Shown here: in pieces, positions 1-6,009 of the stretch
How positions within the stretch are numbered: position 1 is the stretch's first letter
Layout: each line of letters begins with the position of its first letter
DNA from: Candidatus Peregrinibacteria bacterium RIFOXYB2_FULL_32_7
GTDB lineage: Bacteria > Patescibacteriota > Gracilibacteria > UBA1369 > GWF2-33-10
Direction of reading: 5' to 3'
Assembly: GCA_001787465.1 (NCBI GenBank)
Contig: MFXJ01000040.1
Location: 1-9,343, forward strand
Length of the DNA stretch: 9,343 nucleotides
Program-made: the position numbers and the translations under genes
The notes under the pieces: generated by a model
What the model was told of the DNA's origin: nothing
Seen by the model: only the letters and a program-made list of their open reading frames with translations
Databases searched by the model: none

Positions 1-43
1 CCAAACCGCCAGCAACAATCACAACTGGAAGTATGTTTTTCAT
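1..43 (-). CDS. hddC: Sugar-phosphate nucleotidyltransferase, N-terminal fragment (HddC-like)
   Basis: Only 14 codons lie in the window, but they read MKNILPVVIVAGGLG-, the characteristic first beta strand and glycine-rich loop of NTP_transferase (GT-A-like) sugar-1-phosphate nucleotidyltransferases, whose signature continues as GGxGTRL. Following gmhA, hddA and gmhB genes, the natural assignment is the enzyme that couples D-glycero-D-manno-heptose 1-phosphate to GTP, giving GDP-heptose. Nucleotide specificity cannot be judged from this fragment. The start lies inside the end of the phosphatase frame, in the +1 frame relative to it. An in-frame ATG at 64 would add seven hydrophobic residues, but the start at 43 better matches the family. 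No Shine-Dalgarno sequence precedes either, so translation may be coupled to the upstream gene. The gene continues beyond base 1. Confidence 0.7.
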   Translation of the reverse strand, partial: MKNILPVVIVAGGL

Positions 44-605
44 AGGTATGATTATAAATATCATTAATAATAAATGCCGCATGAGACAAATTTTTTGCAA
101 TATAATCAGGAAAGATTTTTTTAGTCTCAATTATTGATAACAAATCAATACGAGTATCAGCTAATAAGATAGTATAAGCACATACTTTTCCGGCCTCAAT
201 ATCAGACAAATTATCTCCAATCATAATAGAAGATCCTAGATCCACACCTCTTTCTTGTTGTGCTAGCTTTAAAAGTCCATTTTTAGGTTTACGACACCTA
301 CATTTTCCCGTATATGCAGGATGATGCGTGCAATAATAAAAACCATCGATTTCAGGAATTTCGAGTTGAATACGTTCAGTTATTTTATTAAGTTCCTCCT
401 CATTAATAATACCAAAAGCTACTCCTGGCTGATTAGAAACAACAATAATTTCATAACCTAAATTTTTAAATTTCTTACAAGCTTTTTTCGCATAAGTAAA
501 AATTTTTAACTCATCAACGTTACGCGGACTATAAATACCAAGCTCATCATGATAACAAGGTTCATTAATTACTCCATCACGATCTAAAAAAATAGCTTTA
601 GTCAT
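1..605 (-). CDS. gmhB: D-glycero-D-manno-heptose 1,7-bisphosphate 7-phosphatase (HAD-IIIA, GmhB-like), 3' end open
   Basis: Translating from the ATG at 605 gives at least 201 residues with no stop before the window edge. HAD motif I is at residues 6-13 (FLDRDGVI, nucleophile Asp8 and acid/base Asp10). Motif II is the Ser of VVSNQPG (55-61), motif III is the Lys of CRKPKNG (104-110), and motif IV is the acidic IGDNLSD (129-135). A zinc loop, Cys92-x-His94 with Cys102-x-Cys104, is typical of the GmhB/histidinol-phosphatase group. The family removes the 7-phosphate of heptose 1,7-bisphosphate in the cytoplasm. Family members are usually about 175-190 residues, so this frame already runs past the expected end and overlaps the next gene by at least 43 bases. 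The start codon overlaps the gmhA stop as TGATG, which suggests translational coupling. Neighbours make the heptose substrate far more likely than histidinol phosphate. Confidence 0.85.
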   Translation of the reverse strand, partial: MTKAIFLDRDGVINEPCYHDELGIYSPRNVDELKIFTYAKKACKKFKNLGYEIIVVSNQPGVAFGIINEEELNKITERIQLEIPEIDGFYYCTHHPAYTGKCRCRKPKNGLLKLAQQERGVDLGSSIMIGDNLSDIEAGKVCAYTILLADTRIDLLSIIETKKIFPDYIAKNLSHAAFIINDIYNHTYEKHTSSCDCCWRF

Positions 606-1186
606 CAATTTTTAATTAACGAAAGTTCAGGATGATTTACAATAGCATGCCATACAACTCCTTGCATTTCTTCTGCATGAGGAGTAATACGTGGTTCAAT
701 CGATGGCACCAAAACACAAGCATCAGCCATCTGCTTAGTATATCCACCGTCACGACTAACTACTCCTGTAATTTTAGCGCCAACATTCTTAGCGTACAAC
801 AAAGCTTCAACAATATTAACACTAATATTTTTTTCCTTATTACCTCCACCAACAGATAAAATTAAAATGGCATCGTTAGAATTTAAATGACTAACTTTAA
901 GCCATTCAACAAATACAGTATGCCATCCTTCATCATTCGTACGCGCAGTAAGTTCCGCAACATTATCAGTCGGCGCATAAGTTTCAATACCTACAAGTTT
1001 TCGAAAATCATTAACAGCGTGGGAAGCATTAGCGCAACTACCACCAACTCCCAAAATAAAAAGTCGACCGCTATTTTCACGCAAACACTTATAAATATCA
1101 ACCATCTTATTCAATTCATTTATATCAACTGTTTGCAGAATTTTAATACTCTCATTAAAATATATTGAAAAATAATTTGGTTCCAT
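605..1186 (-). CDS. gmhA: Phosphoheptose (sedoheptulose 7-phosphate) isomerase, SIS domain, GmhA-like
   Basis: This 193-residue single SIS-domain protein has the usual GmhA length. The sugar-phosphate loop GVGGSCANASHA is at 46-57, LTARTNDEG at 79-87 matches the conserved LTA..ND segment, and LSVGGGNKEKN (110-120) occupies the second phosphate-binding Ser/Gly loop. GmhA converts sedoheptulose 7-phosphate into D-glycero-D-manno-heptose 7-phosphate, the first committed step of nucleotide-heptose synthesis, in the cytoplasm. Of the metal positions known in E. coli GmhA (His, Glu, Gln, His), His56 and His180 are present. Asp60 and Glu172 stand where Glu and Gln are expected, so this is a divergent subfamily. 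The gene starts 4 bases after the hddA stop and its TGA stop overlaps the gmhB ATG. No Shine-Dalgarno sequence is visible. Substrate identity rests partly on context. Confidence 0.83.
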   Translation of the reverse strand: MEPNYFSIYFNESIKILQTVDINELNKMVDIYKCLRENSGRLFILGVGGSCANASHAVNDFRKLVGIETYAPTDNVAELTARTNDEGWHTVFVEWLKVSHLNSNDAILILSVGGGNKEKNISVNIVEALLYAKNVGAKITGVVSRDGGYTKQMADACVLVPSIEPRITPHAEEMQGVVWHAIVNHPELSLIKN

Positions 1187-1190
1187 AAGA

Positions 1191-2240
1191 TTAACTTAAA
1201 TTAATAATAACTTTAGTGCCTTCCCAATCAAAACGGCATTTTTTTTCTTCTAAACCAATCTGTGCCATTTTTTCTCTAAATTTTTGTTTATCTTTTGGCA
1301 CATAAAACATAAACCAGCCACCACCACCCGCTCCCATAATTTTACCTCCTAACGCTCCCGATTTCATAGCTTCAGTATACCAAAAATCTATTTGAGAACT
1401 AGTCACCTTTTTTGAAAGACGCTTTTTAATAAGCCAATGGATATCTAAACTTTTCCCAAATGCATCGAGATCACCTTCCTCTAAATATCGTTTCACTTTT
1501 TGACCGAGCTCCTTAATTTGATGCAAAGCTTCTATCACTTCATTTTGATCAGATTTTAATTCTGCTTTTTGTTTTTGATCGAGGAGCACGCTATTGGCAT
1601 CTCGCATAATTCCAGTTCTAAAAAATAAAAGATTATGCTCAAGTTCCGAGACGGTATGAGAAGAAATATCAATATCTTCAACTTTATCCACTTCACCATT
1701 AGGATTATTAATTTCAAAATATTTAATTCCTCCAAGTGAAACGATATATTGATCTTGTGGACCAATCGATTTCCCCATTTTATCCATTTCAATATAACAA
1801 GCCTCTTTACCCAACTGAATAGGCGAAACAGGTTTACGAAGATAAGTATATAAAGCATTAAGCACGCCAACCTCAAAAGCACCTGATCCGCCAAGACCAC
1901 TTCTAGCAGAGGCATCAGCAACCGTAGAAATTTCAATTCCACTAGTCACCCCAACCAATTTCATACATTCACGAATAATCTCATTAGGAATGTCATTTAC
2001 ATCATTTACAAAAGCGGCTGTATCCCCATGCGAAATACGAATAAGATTTTTATCCTCAGGAATATTAAGGGTTACAAAAACATATTTATCAATCGTAGCA
2101 CTTATCCATGCTCCACCATATTTTTTACTATACCAAAGAACGTCGGTCCCTCCACCTCCCAATGTAATCCTCATAGGAGTTTGCGTGATAATGGTGGCAC
2201 GTTGCCGCATATAAGAAGTATTATCTATTTTTTTTTGCAT
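1191..2240 (-). CDS. hddA: D-glycero-alpha-D-manno-heptose 7-phosphate kinase, GHMP family (HddA-like)
   Basis: The 349-residue reading frame is a GHMP kinase. TPMRITLGGGGTDV at 21-34 is the substrate-side N-terminal motif of the HddA/FKP group. DASARSGLGGSGAF at 109-122 is the ATP-binding loop, GPQDQY at 160-165 is the conserved Asp region, and GGKIMGAGGGGWFMFYVP at 298-315 is the C-terminal glycine motif. HddA phosphorylates heptose 7-phosphate at C1 to the alpha-1,7-bisphosphate, which commits the sugar to the GDP-heptose branch; the ADP-heptose branch uses the PfkB-type HldE kinase instead. The ATG at 2240 overlaps the transaldolase gene by 20 bases. The ATG at 2210 (residue 11) gives a 339-residue protein closer to the family N-terminus and a 10-base gap, and I slightly prefer it. 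A fucose or galactose-type substrate is less likely given the gmhA and gmhB neighbours. Confidence 0.85.
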   Translation of the reverse strand: MQKKIDNTSYMRQRATIITQTPMRITLGGGGTDVLWYSKKYGGAWISATIDKYVFVTLNIPEDKNLIRISHGDTAAFVNDVNDIPNEIIRECMKLVGVTSGIEISTVADASARSGLGGSGAFEVGVLNALYTYLRKPVSPIQLGKEACYIEMDKMGKSIGPQDQYIVSLGGIKYFEINNPNGEVDKVEDIDISSHTVSELEHNLLFFRTGIMRDANSVLLDQKQKAELKSDQNEVIEALHQIKELGQKVKRYLEEGDLDAFGKSLDIHWLIKKRLSKKVTSSQIDFWYTEAMKSGALGGKIMGAGGGGWFMFYVPKDKQKFREKMAQIGLEEKKCRFDWEGTKVIINLS

Positions 2241-2922
2241 CAGCTAAAAACATTTGCACTGTCTCTTTACTATAAGGATGCACCAGCATTGTTTCAATAA
2301 ACTTTGGAACAACTGTTACAATATGAGCCCCTGCTAAAATCCATTCCATAATATTAATAGCCTCTCGCGTAGAAGCGGCAATGATTTTAGATTTCAGACC
2401 GTATTGATCTAAAAGAATTCTTAATTTTTTAAGCTCCTCTCTAGAATCATAGCCCATATTATTAACCCTACCGCAAAATAAAGAAACATAAGAAGCTCCT
2501 GCAAGAGCCGCTAATAGCCCTTGCTGAGCGCTCATGATAGCAGTACAGTTGACTCTAATATTATGCTCATTTTCCAATTCATGAATCACCTCAAGATTAT
2601 CCAATTCACCATTAGGTCCATGAATAGGCACTTTGATGTCAATATTCGCTGCTCCCCAAGAAATAATATCTTTAGCTTCTGCAAGCATCGATTGCGCATT
2701 ATCATTTTGCGTTAATTCCACGCTTAAACGATAAGGCTGAATAAGCTTAGCAATTTCTAACATTTGTTTTTTAATCGCTTCCGGACCTCCTGTAAAACCA
2801 TCCTTTATCAAAATAGTCGGATTAGTAGTAACGCCATGACAAAGTCCCATTTTTAAATATTTAATTATTTCATTTTTATCACCGCTATCAATAAAAAGTG
2901 GGAGTTGAATAGATTCATTCAT
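2221..2922 (-). CDS. Small transaldolase / fructose-6-phosphate aldolase family protein
   Basis: The 233-residue protein has the full motif set of the short (TalC/FSA-type) transaldolases. These are FIDSGD (10-15), GVTTNPTIL (30-38), the Schiff-base lysine Lys97 in NIDIKVPI, VNCTAIMSAQQ (124-134), FCGRVNNMGYD (149-159), IAASTRE (181-187) and GAHIVTVVP (198-206). Family members exchange a dihydroxyacetone unit between fructose 6-phosphate and erythrose 4-phosphate, giving sedoheptulose 7-phosphate, or split fructose 6-phosphate. The gene is first in the heptose block and its 3' end overlaps or abuts hddA. The likely job is therefore supply of sedoheptulose 7-phosphate, the GmhA substrate; that is inference from context. 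Substitutions such as Asn-Asn in FCGRVNNMG, where many relatives carry aspartates, leave room for a different aldol acceptor. No Shine-Dalgarno sequence precedes the ATG. Confidence 0.85.
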   Translation of the reverse strand: MNESIQLPLFIDSGDKNEIIKYLKMGLCHGVTTNPTILIKDGFTGGPEAIKKQMLEIAKLIQPYRLSVELTQNDNAQSMLAEAKDIISWGAANIDIKVPIHGPNGELDNLEVIHELENEHNIRVNCTAIMSAQQGLLAALAGASYVSLFCGRVNNMGYDSREELKKLRILLDQYGLKSKIIAASTREAINIMEWILAGAHIVTVVPKFIETMLVHPYSKETVQMFLADAKKNR

Positions 2923-2976
2923 ATAAAATATTAACGTTTAGAATTTACATTCAAAATTTTATACTAAAGCAATTTA

Positions 2977-2998
2977 CATTACAATAAAATTGTAAATG
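2977..2998. promoter_or_regulatory. Hairpin and ATTTACA repeats in the gap before the transaldolase gene
   Basis: The 112-base gap 2923-3034 between the methyltransferase 3' end and the transaldolase start contains an inverted repeat: arms CATTACAAT (2977-2985) and ATTGTAAATG (2989-2998), with one bulged base and a 3-base loop. The decamer AATTTACATT occurs twice in direct orientation (2942-2951 and 2971-2980), and TGTAAAT at 2991-2997 is its inverted core. On the minus strand a weak TTGTAA (2984-2979) and TATAAA (2963-2958) pair with a 15-base spacer could be a promoter for the heptose block. There is no U tract, so a terminator is doubtful. All elements are AT-rich and could be chance; an operator around an internal promoter is the more attractive reading. 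Confidence 0.3.
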
Positions 2999-3034
2999 AA
3001 TTTCATCATAAACACATATATCATTTGCAAAATT

Positions 3035-3775
3035 TTAAATGGTTTTTTTATCTAAATAAAATATTACTCTACCTTCATAATTGAAACTATGAAGTTGATC
3101 AATATACTGTTGTTGTGCGATTTTATTATTACGAAAATTTAGCCAATCATTTAATTTGTATGAAATCATATCAGGCGTGAGAAATGGTTTTAATATCATT
3201 TCTTCAAAATTATTTTTGTTAGCAATCTCATTGATTTCTTCAATTAAAATATCCCTTTCTATCCACGTTGGATCATCTTTTTTATATTGTTTAATAAATT
3301 CAATTGTTTCTTTTGAAGTCGAATGCTTATTACCCGGCTCAACAAATATTGCTCTTCCGCCTGGTATTAAAATACGAGACATTTCTGCAATAACCTGATT
3401 GAAATCCCTCATATGGTGTAAACTATCAAAACATACAATATTACTAAAAAAATTATTTTTCATAGAAGTAAGCGTATGTCCATCACAATCAAAAAAAGAG
3501 ATTTTCTCCGGATTTAATCTTTGATCTGCTTTAACTCTGAGCCTGGCTAATTCAATTACATCAGGAGAAAGATCAAATCCGTACACAGTGAAACCACTTC
3601 TATTGAGAAATTCAGAAATCCAACCAGTTCCACAAGCGAAATCTAGAATATTTTTATTGTTATCATGTTCTTTTATGCATGACACCATAATTGAAAAATC
3701 AAAAAGCAAACGGGAAATTGCACGTTTAGAAGAAAACGGCTCAGTTACCCCAGGATTATGTAAAAAATCAATCAT
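3035..3775 (-). CDS. Class I SAM-dependent methyltransferase
   Basis: This 246-residue protein has a Rossmann-like methyltransferase core. ILDFACGTGW (43-52) is motif I, the S-adenosylmethionine glycine loop. Asp68 in YGFDLS ends strand beta 2, where the ribose hydroxyls bind. DCDGH (96-100) fits the adenine-contact region, CFDSLHHM (115-122) is the motif IV strand, and RILIPGGRAIFVEPG (134-148) is the post-motif typical of the Methyltransf_11/25 group. The last 90 residues form a variable C-terminal part that probably decides the substrate. The gene follows the large membrane protein by 27 bases on the same strand, so the two are likely co-transcribed. In a glycan locus an O-methylation of a sugar is plausible, but nothing in the sequence fixes the acceptor. 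No Shine-Dalgarno sequence is seen. Confidence 0.8.
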   Translation of the reverse strand: MIDFLHNPGVTEPFSSKRAISRLLFDFSIMVSCIKEHDNNKNILDFACGTGWISEFLNRSGFTVYGFDLSPDVIELARLRVKADQRLNPEKISFFDCDGHTLTSMKNNFFSNIVCFDSLHHMRDFNQVIAEMSRILIPGGRAIFVEPGNKHSTSKETIEFIKQYKKDDPTWIERDILIEEINEIANKNNFEEMILKPFLTPDMISYKLNDWLNFRNNKIAQQQYIDQLHSFNYEGRVIFYLDKKTI

Positions 3776-3802
3776 AAAAATAGATTATTAAAAGAATCAA
3801 AG

Positions 3803-5791
3803 CTACTGAGTAAATAAAATATGAAAACTTTTAAACATTAAGCCCAGCGATCTTCCGTCTCCTGTATCCGGTACATGCAAAGATCCATTATAATTTATAA
3901 GAAATTGATGATCTCCTTCTTCAAGAATAGGAGATAAAAAAGGAACCGGATTAATACTAATACTCGAAGAAAATACTGTTTTACCGTCAAGGATAATAGT
4001 TGTCTTCGCATCTTGAGCTTGCCAGTTACCGATAAGAGAATAAAATAAAACTTTTTCCCCTTTAGGTACTACAATAGTTATTGCCCCTGTTTTTTGAGTC
4101 AACCAGGCTAAATGATCTTTATCATAGTTCTCTATCTGAGAAAAACCACTGAATAAAGAACTAATAAGAAATGTATGTTCCCATGGTGCCAAATTTTCAA
4201 CCCAGTCAAGATCATATAGTGGCACACTATCCATTGCGTCTAGCTCAATAGTCTGAAAATGTGAAATAAAGCGAGCCTGAGGTTGTGGAACGGAATTAAA
4301 AAATCTGGTTAAAAATTTAGCAGAATTGAAGCCAGAGAATAAAGCTATACAACTTATCATAATTAAGACTAATATTTTGCTAAATTTTAAGATCTTAGAT
4401 CTTTTTAAGTTTAGCCACAATATAAATAATGAAATGGCAAAAAGAGGAGACGTCCAAGAAGATATTTTGAATAGCATATAGTTTTGGTTCGGAGATCTAG
4501 CTATCGCTGTTGATACAAGCGTGACAAAATAAATAACAAAAAGCCATAATAAAATAAATTTTATCACAATTGATACTCTATAGGAACTATCACTGTTTAC
4601 AATTTTTTTTAAAAAATAAATATTTAATACAATCAACAAAACAAGAAAAATAAAAAGAAAAATAAAACCATACAATTCATAAGAAATATTACCGATAAGA
4701 TTTGAAGCAATATTAAATAAATTTGGATGAAAATCGTTACCTAGAGGCCAATATCCAACGGCAGCCTTACCTTGTCCAAGTAAATAATTTAAAAAAATAT
4801 CAAATTTTAAAATAAATATAGGCAAAATACCCAAAGAAAGGGTAGCTAGCATTTTTAAAAAAAATTTAATTTCAATATTCTCAAACCAAAAAAAGGAAAT
4901 TATTACAAATAGAGGTAACATTAAAATCAATTCCGTATAGCTTACAAATAATATAAAGGTCAAAGCGCAAAGTCTCCAGAAATCTATCCATTTCCAGTTT
5001 ATATGATTAAGATAGATAATTTCTGCCACAATACTAACTAACAAAAAGATACCTAAAGCTGCATTGAGTTGGCCAGCTAATGTTAAACTTTCTAAATAAT
5101 ATGCCCCTGGTAATATCAATAGAAACGGTATAATTTCAAATAATTTTGAAATCGTTTGCTTTTGAAATCGATTTGGATTGATTCTCCAAAATTGTACGAA
5201 AGTAAATAATGAATAAAGGAGAATATGTCTCTGAACCGTTCCCAAATTAATACTCACTCCTACAAGATTATTCAACCAGCCTAAAGCAGAAGTAGCTGCT
5301 CGAGCATATGGCATCCATAAAAACGCCAAAGGTTCTATAGCCCCCTTTAATACATTAAAATGCATTTTTACCCAATCAGAATTCATAGCCCACGCCATGT
5401 CCATAGAATAATGTTTTGGATCTACAGGTCCAAGAAAAATTGGAATAATATAAAGACTTATGTAAATTAATAAAATGATTATTGTAAAAATTATTAAAGG
5501 TTTTACAAATTTCCAATTTTTCGAAATATATTGGAATAAAAGGGCATAACCTACAATAAGAATTGCTATCAGCAAAGCAACTAAAGCATCTGTAGGCAAT
5601 TGTATCCACCTCATAATCACAAAAAACACTAGATACAAAATTAATCCAGAATATATAACGTCAGTCAAAATATTAGCATTATATTTTTTAGTGATAAAAA
5701 GAGTACTAATGCCTGCAAAACCATATATTACAAAAATATAAACGGAGCTTTCAACAACCAAAGGTAAAATAAAAGAAAAAAAATGACTCAT
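3803..5791 (-). CDS. Large multi-pass membrane protein with C-terminal soluble domain (possible GT-C transferase or polymerase)
   Basis: The 662-residue protein has about 12-13 predicted membrane segments. Four lie near 8-33, 42-62, 69-90 and 98-120. A long polar loop follows at about 121-180 (GPVDPKHYSMDMAWAMNSDW and on), and the rest run from about 187 to 488. The C-terminal 170 residues are soluble; residues 580-660 look beta-rich, with LIGNW, ILDGKTVF and a Gly/Asp-rich end (VPDTGDGRSLG). Four helices followed by a large loop carrying acidic residues (Asp124, Asp131, Asp139) resemble GT-C glycosyltransferases, in which a loop aspartate is catalytic and the donor is a polyprenyl-phosphate sugar. 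I cannot match it to a named family, and an O-antigen polymerase-like or other envelope role is possible. It leads the minus-strand run ahead of the methyltransferase. Its base composition is the most AT-rich in the window. Confidence 0.7.
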   Translation of the reverse strand: MSHFFSFILPLVVESSVYIFVIYGFAGISTLFITKKYNANILTDVIYSGLILYLVFFVIMRWIQLPTDALVALLIAILIVGYALLFQYISKNWKFVKPLIIFTIIILLIYISLYIIPIFLGPVDPKHYSMDMAWAMNSDWVKMHFNVLKGAIEPLAFLWMPYARAATSALGWLNNLVGVSINLGTVQRHILLYSLFTFVQFWRINPNRFQKQTISKLFEIIPFLLILPGAYYLESLTLAGQLNAALGIFLLVSIVAEIIYLNHINWKWIDFWRLCALTFILFVSYTELILMLPLFVIISFFWFENIEIKFFLKMLATLSLGILPIFILKFDIFLNYLLGQGKAAVGYWPLGNDFHPNLFNIASNLIGNISYELYGFIFLFIFLVLLIVLNIYFLKKIVNSDSSYRVSIVIKFILLWLFVIYFVTLVSTAIARSPNQNYMLFKISSWTSPLFAISLFILWLNLKRSKILKFSKILVLIMISCIALFSGFNSAKFLTRFFNSVPQPQARFISHFQTIELDAMDSVPLYDLDWVENLAPWEHTFLISSLFSGFSQIENYDKDHLAWLTQKTGAITIVVPKGEKVLFYSLIGNWQAQDAKTTIILDGKTVFSSSISINPVPFLSPILEEGDHQFLINYNGSLHVPDTGDGRSLGLMFKSFHILFTQ

Positions 5792-5850
5792 TATTTAATA
5801 AATTAAAAAATTTATTTTCAATTTTTATAAAATTAAAGCAATAAAATGTT

Positions 5851-5879
5851 ATCATAAAAATGACTGAATCCAATATGAA
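5851..5879 (-). promoter_or_regulatory. Candidate promoter for the membrane-protein operon
   Basis: On the minus strand TTCATA (5879-5874, four of six matches to the sigma-70 -35 box) and TATGAT (5856-5851, five of six to the -10 box) are separated by exactly 17 bases. A start near 5844 would give a leader of about 52 bases before the ATG at 5791. In such AT-rich DNA a match of this quality can arise by chance, but the position in a divergent intergenic region supports it. Confidence 0.35.
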
Positions 5880-5912
5880 ATTTTTAATCCTATACCATTT
5901 TTAATAAATTAA

Positions 5913-5942
5913 GAATAATCAATAAAGAATTCTTGATTATTC
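5913..5942. promoter_or_regulatory. Perfect 10-bp inverted repeat in the divergent intergenic region
   Basis: GAATAATCAA (5913-5922) and TTGATTATTC (5933-5942) are perfect inverted copies separated by 10 bases, and the centre overlaps the palindrome AAGAATTCTT (5926-5935). The 20-base centre-to-centre spacing is about two helical turns, as expected for a dimeric regulator. The right arm contains the putative -35 box of the downstream glycosyltransferase promoter. The site lies between two divergent genes, so one regulator could act on both. The regulator is not encoded in this window. Confidence 0.4.
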
Positions 5943-5962
5943 ATCTTAATCAATGCAATAAT
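5933..5962 (+). promoter_or_regulatory. Candidate extended -10 promoter for the GT4 gene
   Basis: TTGATT (5933-5938, four of six to the -35 consensus) and AATAAT (5957-5962, five of six to the -10 consensus) have an 18-base spacer. TG at 5954-5955 sits one base before the -10 box, the extended -10 arrangement. Transcription would begin near 5969, leaving a leader of about 40 bases before the ATG at 6010. The -35 box lies in the right arm of the inverted repeat, so binding there would block it. Confidence 0.4.
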
Positions 5963-6009
5963 ACATCTAAATTTATAAAACAGTTGAATTCATTTTACAA
6001 CTTTAGATT

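Noticed and set aside
605..607. Possible TGA recoding, considered because of the small-genome, AT-rich character.
   Set aside because: TGA cleanly ends gmhA at a TGATG junction and Trp is encoded by TGG throughout, so the standard code suffices.
1556..1942. A 128-residue minus-strand frame inside hddA.
   Set aside because: It is the off-frame reading of a gene with clear GHMP motifs; its Leu/Ile-rich sequence has no recognisable domain or start signal.
5794..5912. TTTAATAAATTAA at 5794-5806 and again at 5900-5912, plus an 8-bp A/T-only inverted repeat at 5797-5816.
   Set aside because: Purely A/T words of this size are expected in a region this AT-rich; no independent support for a site.
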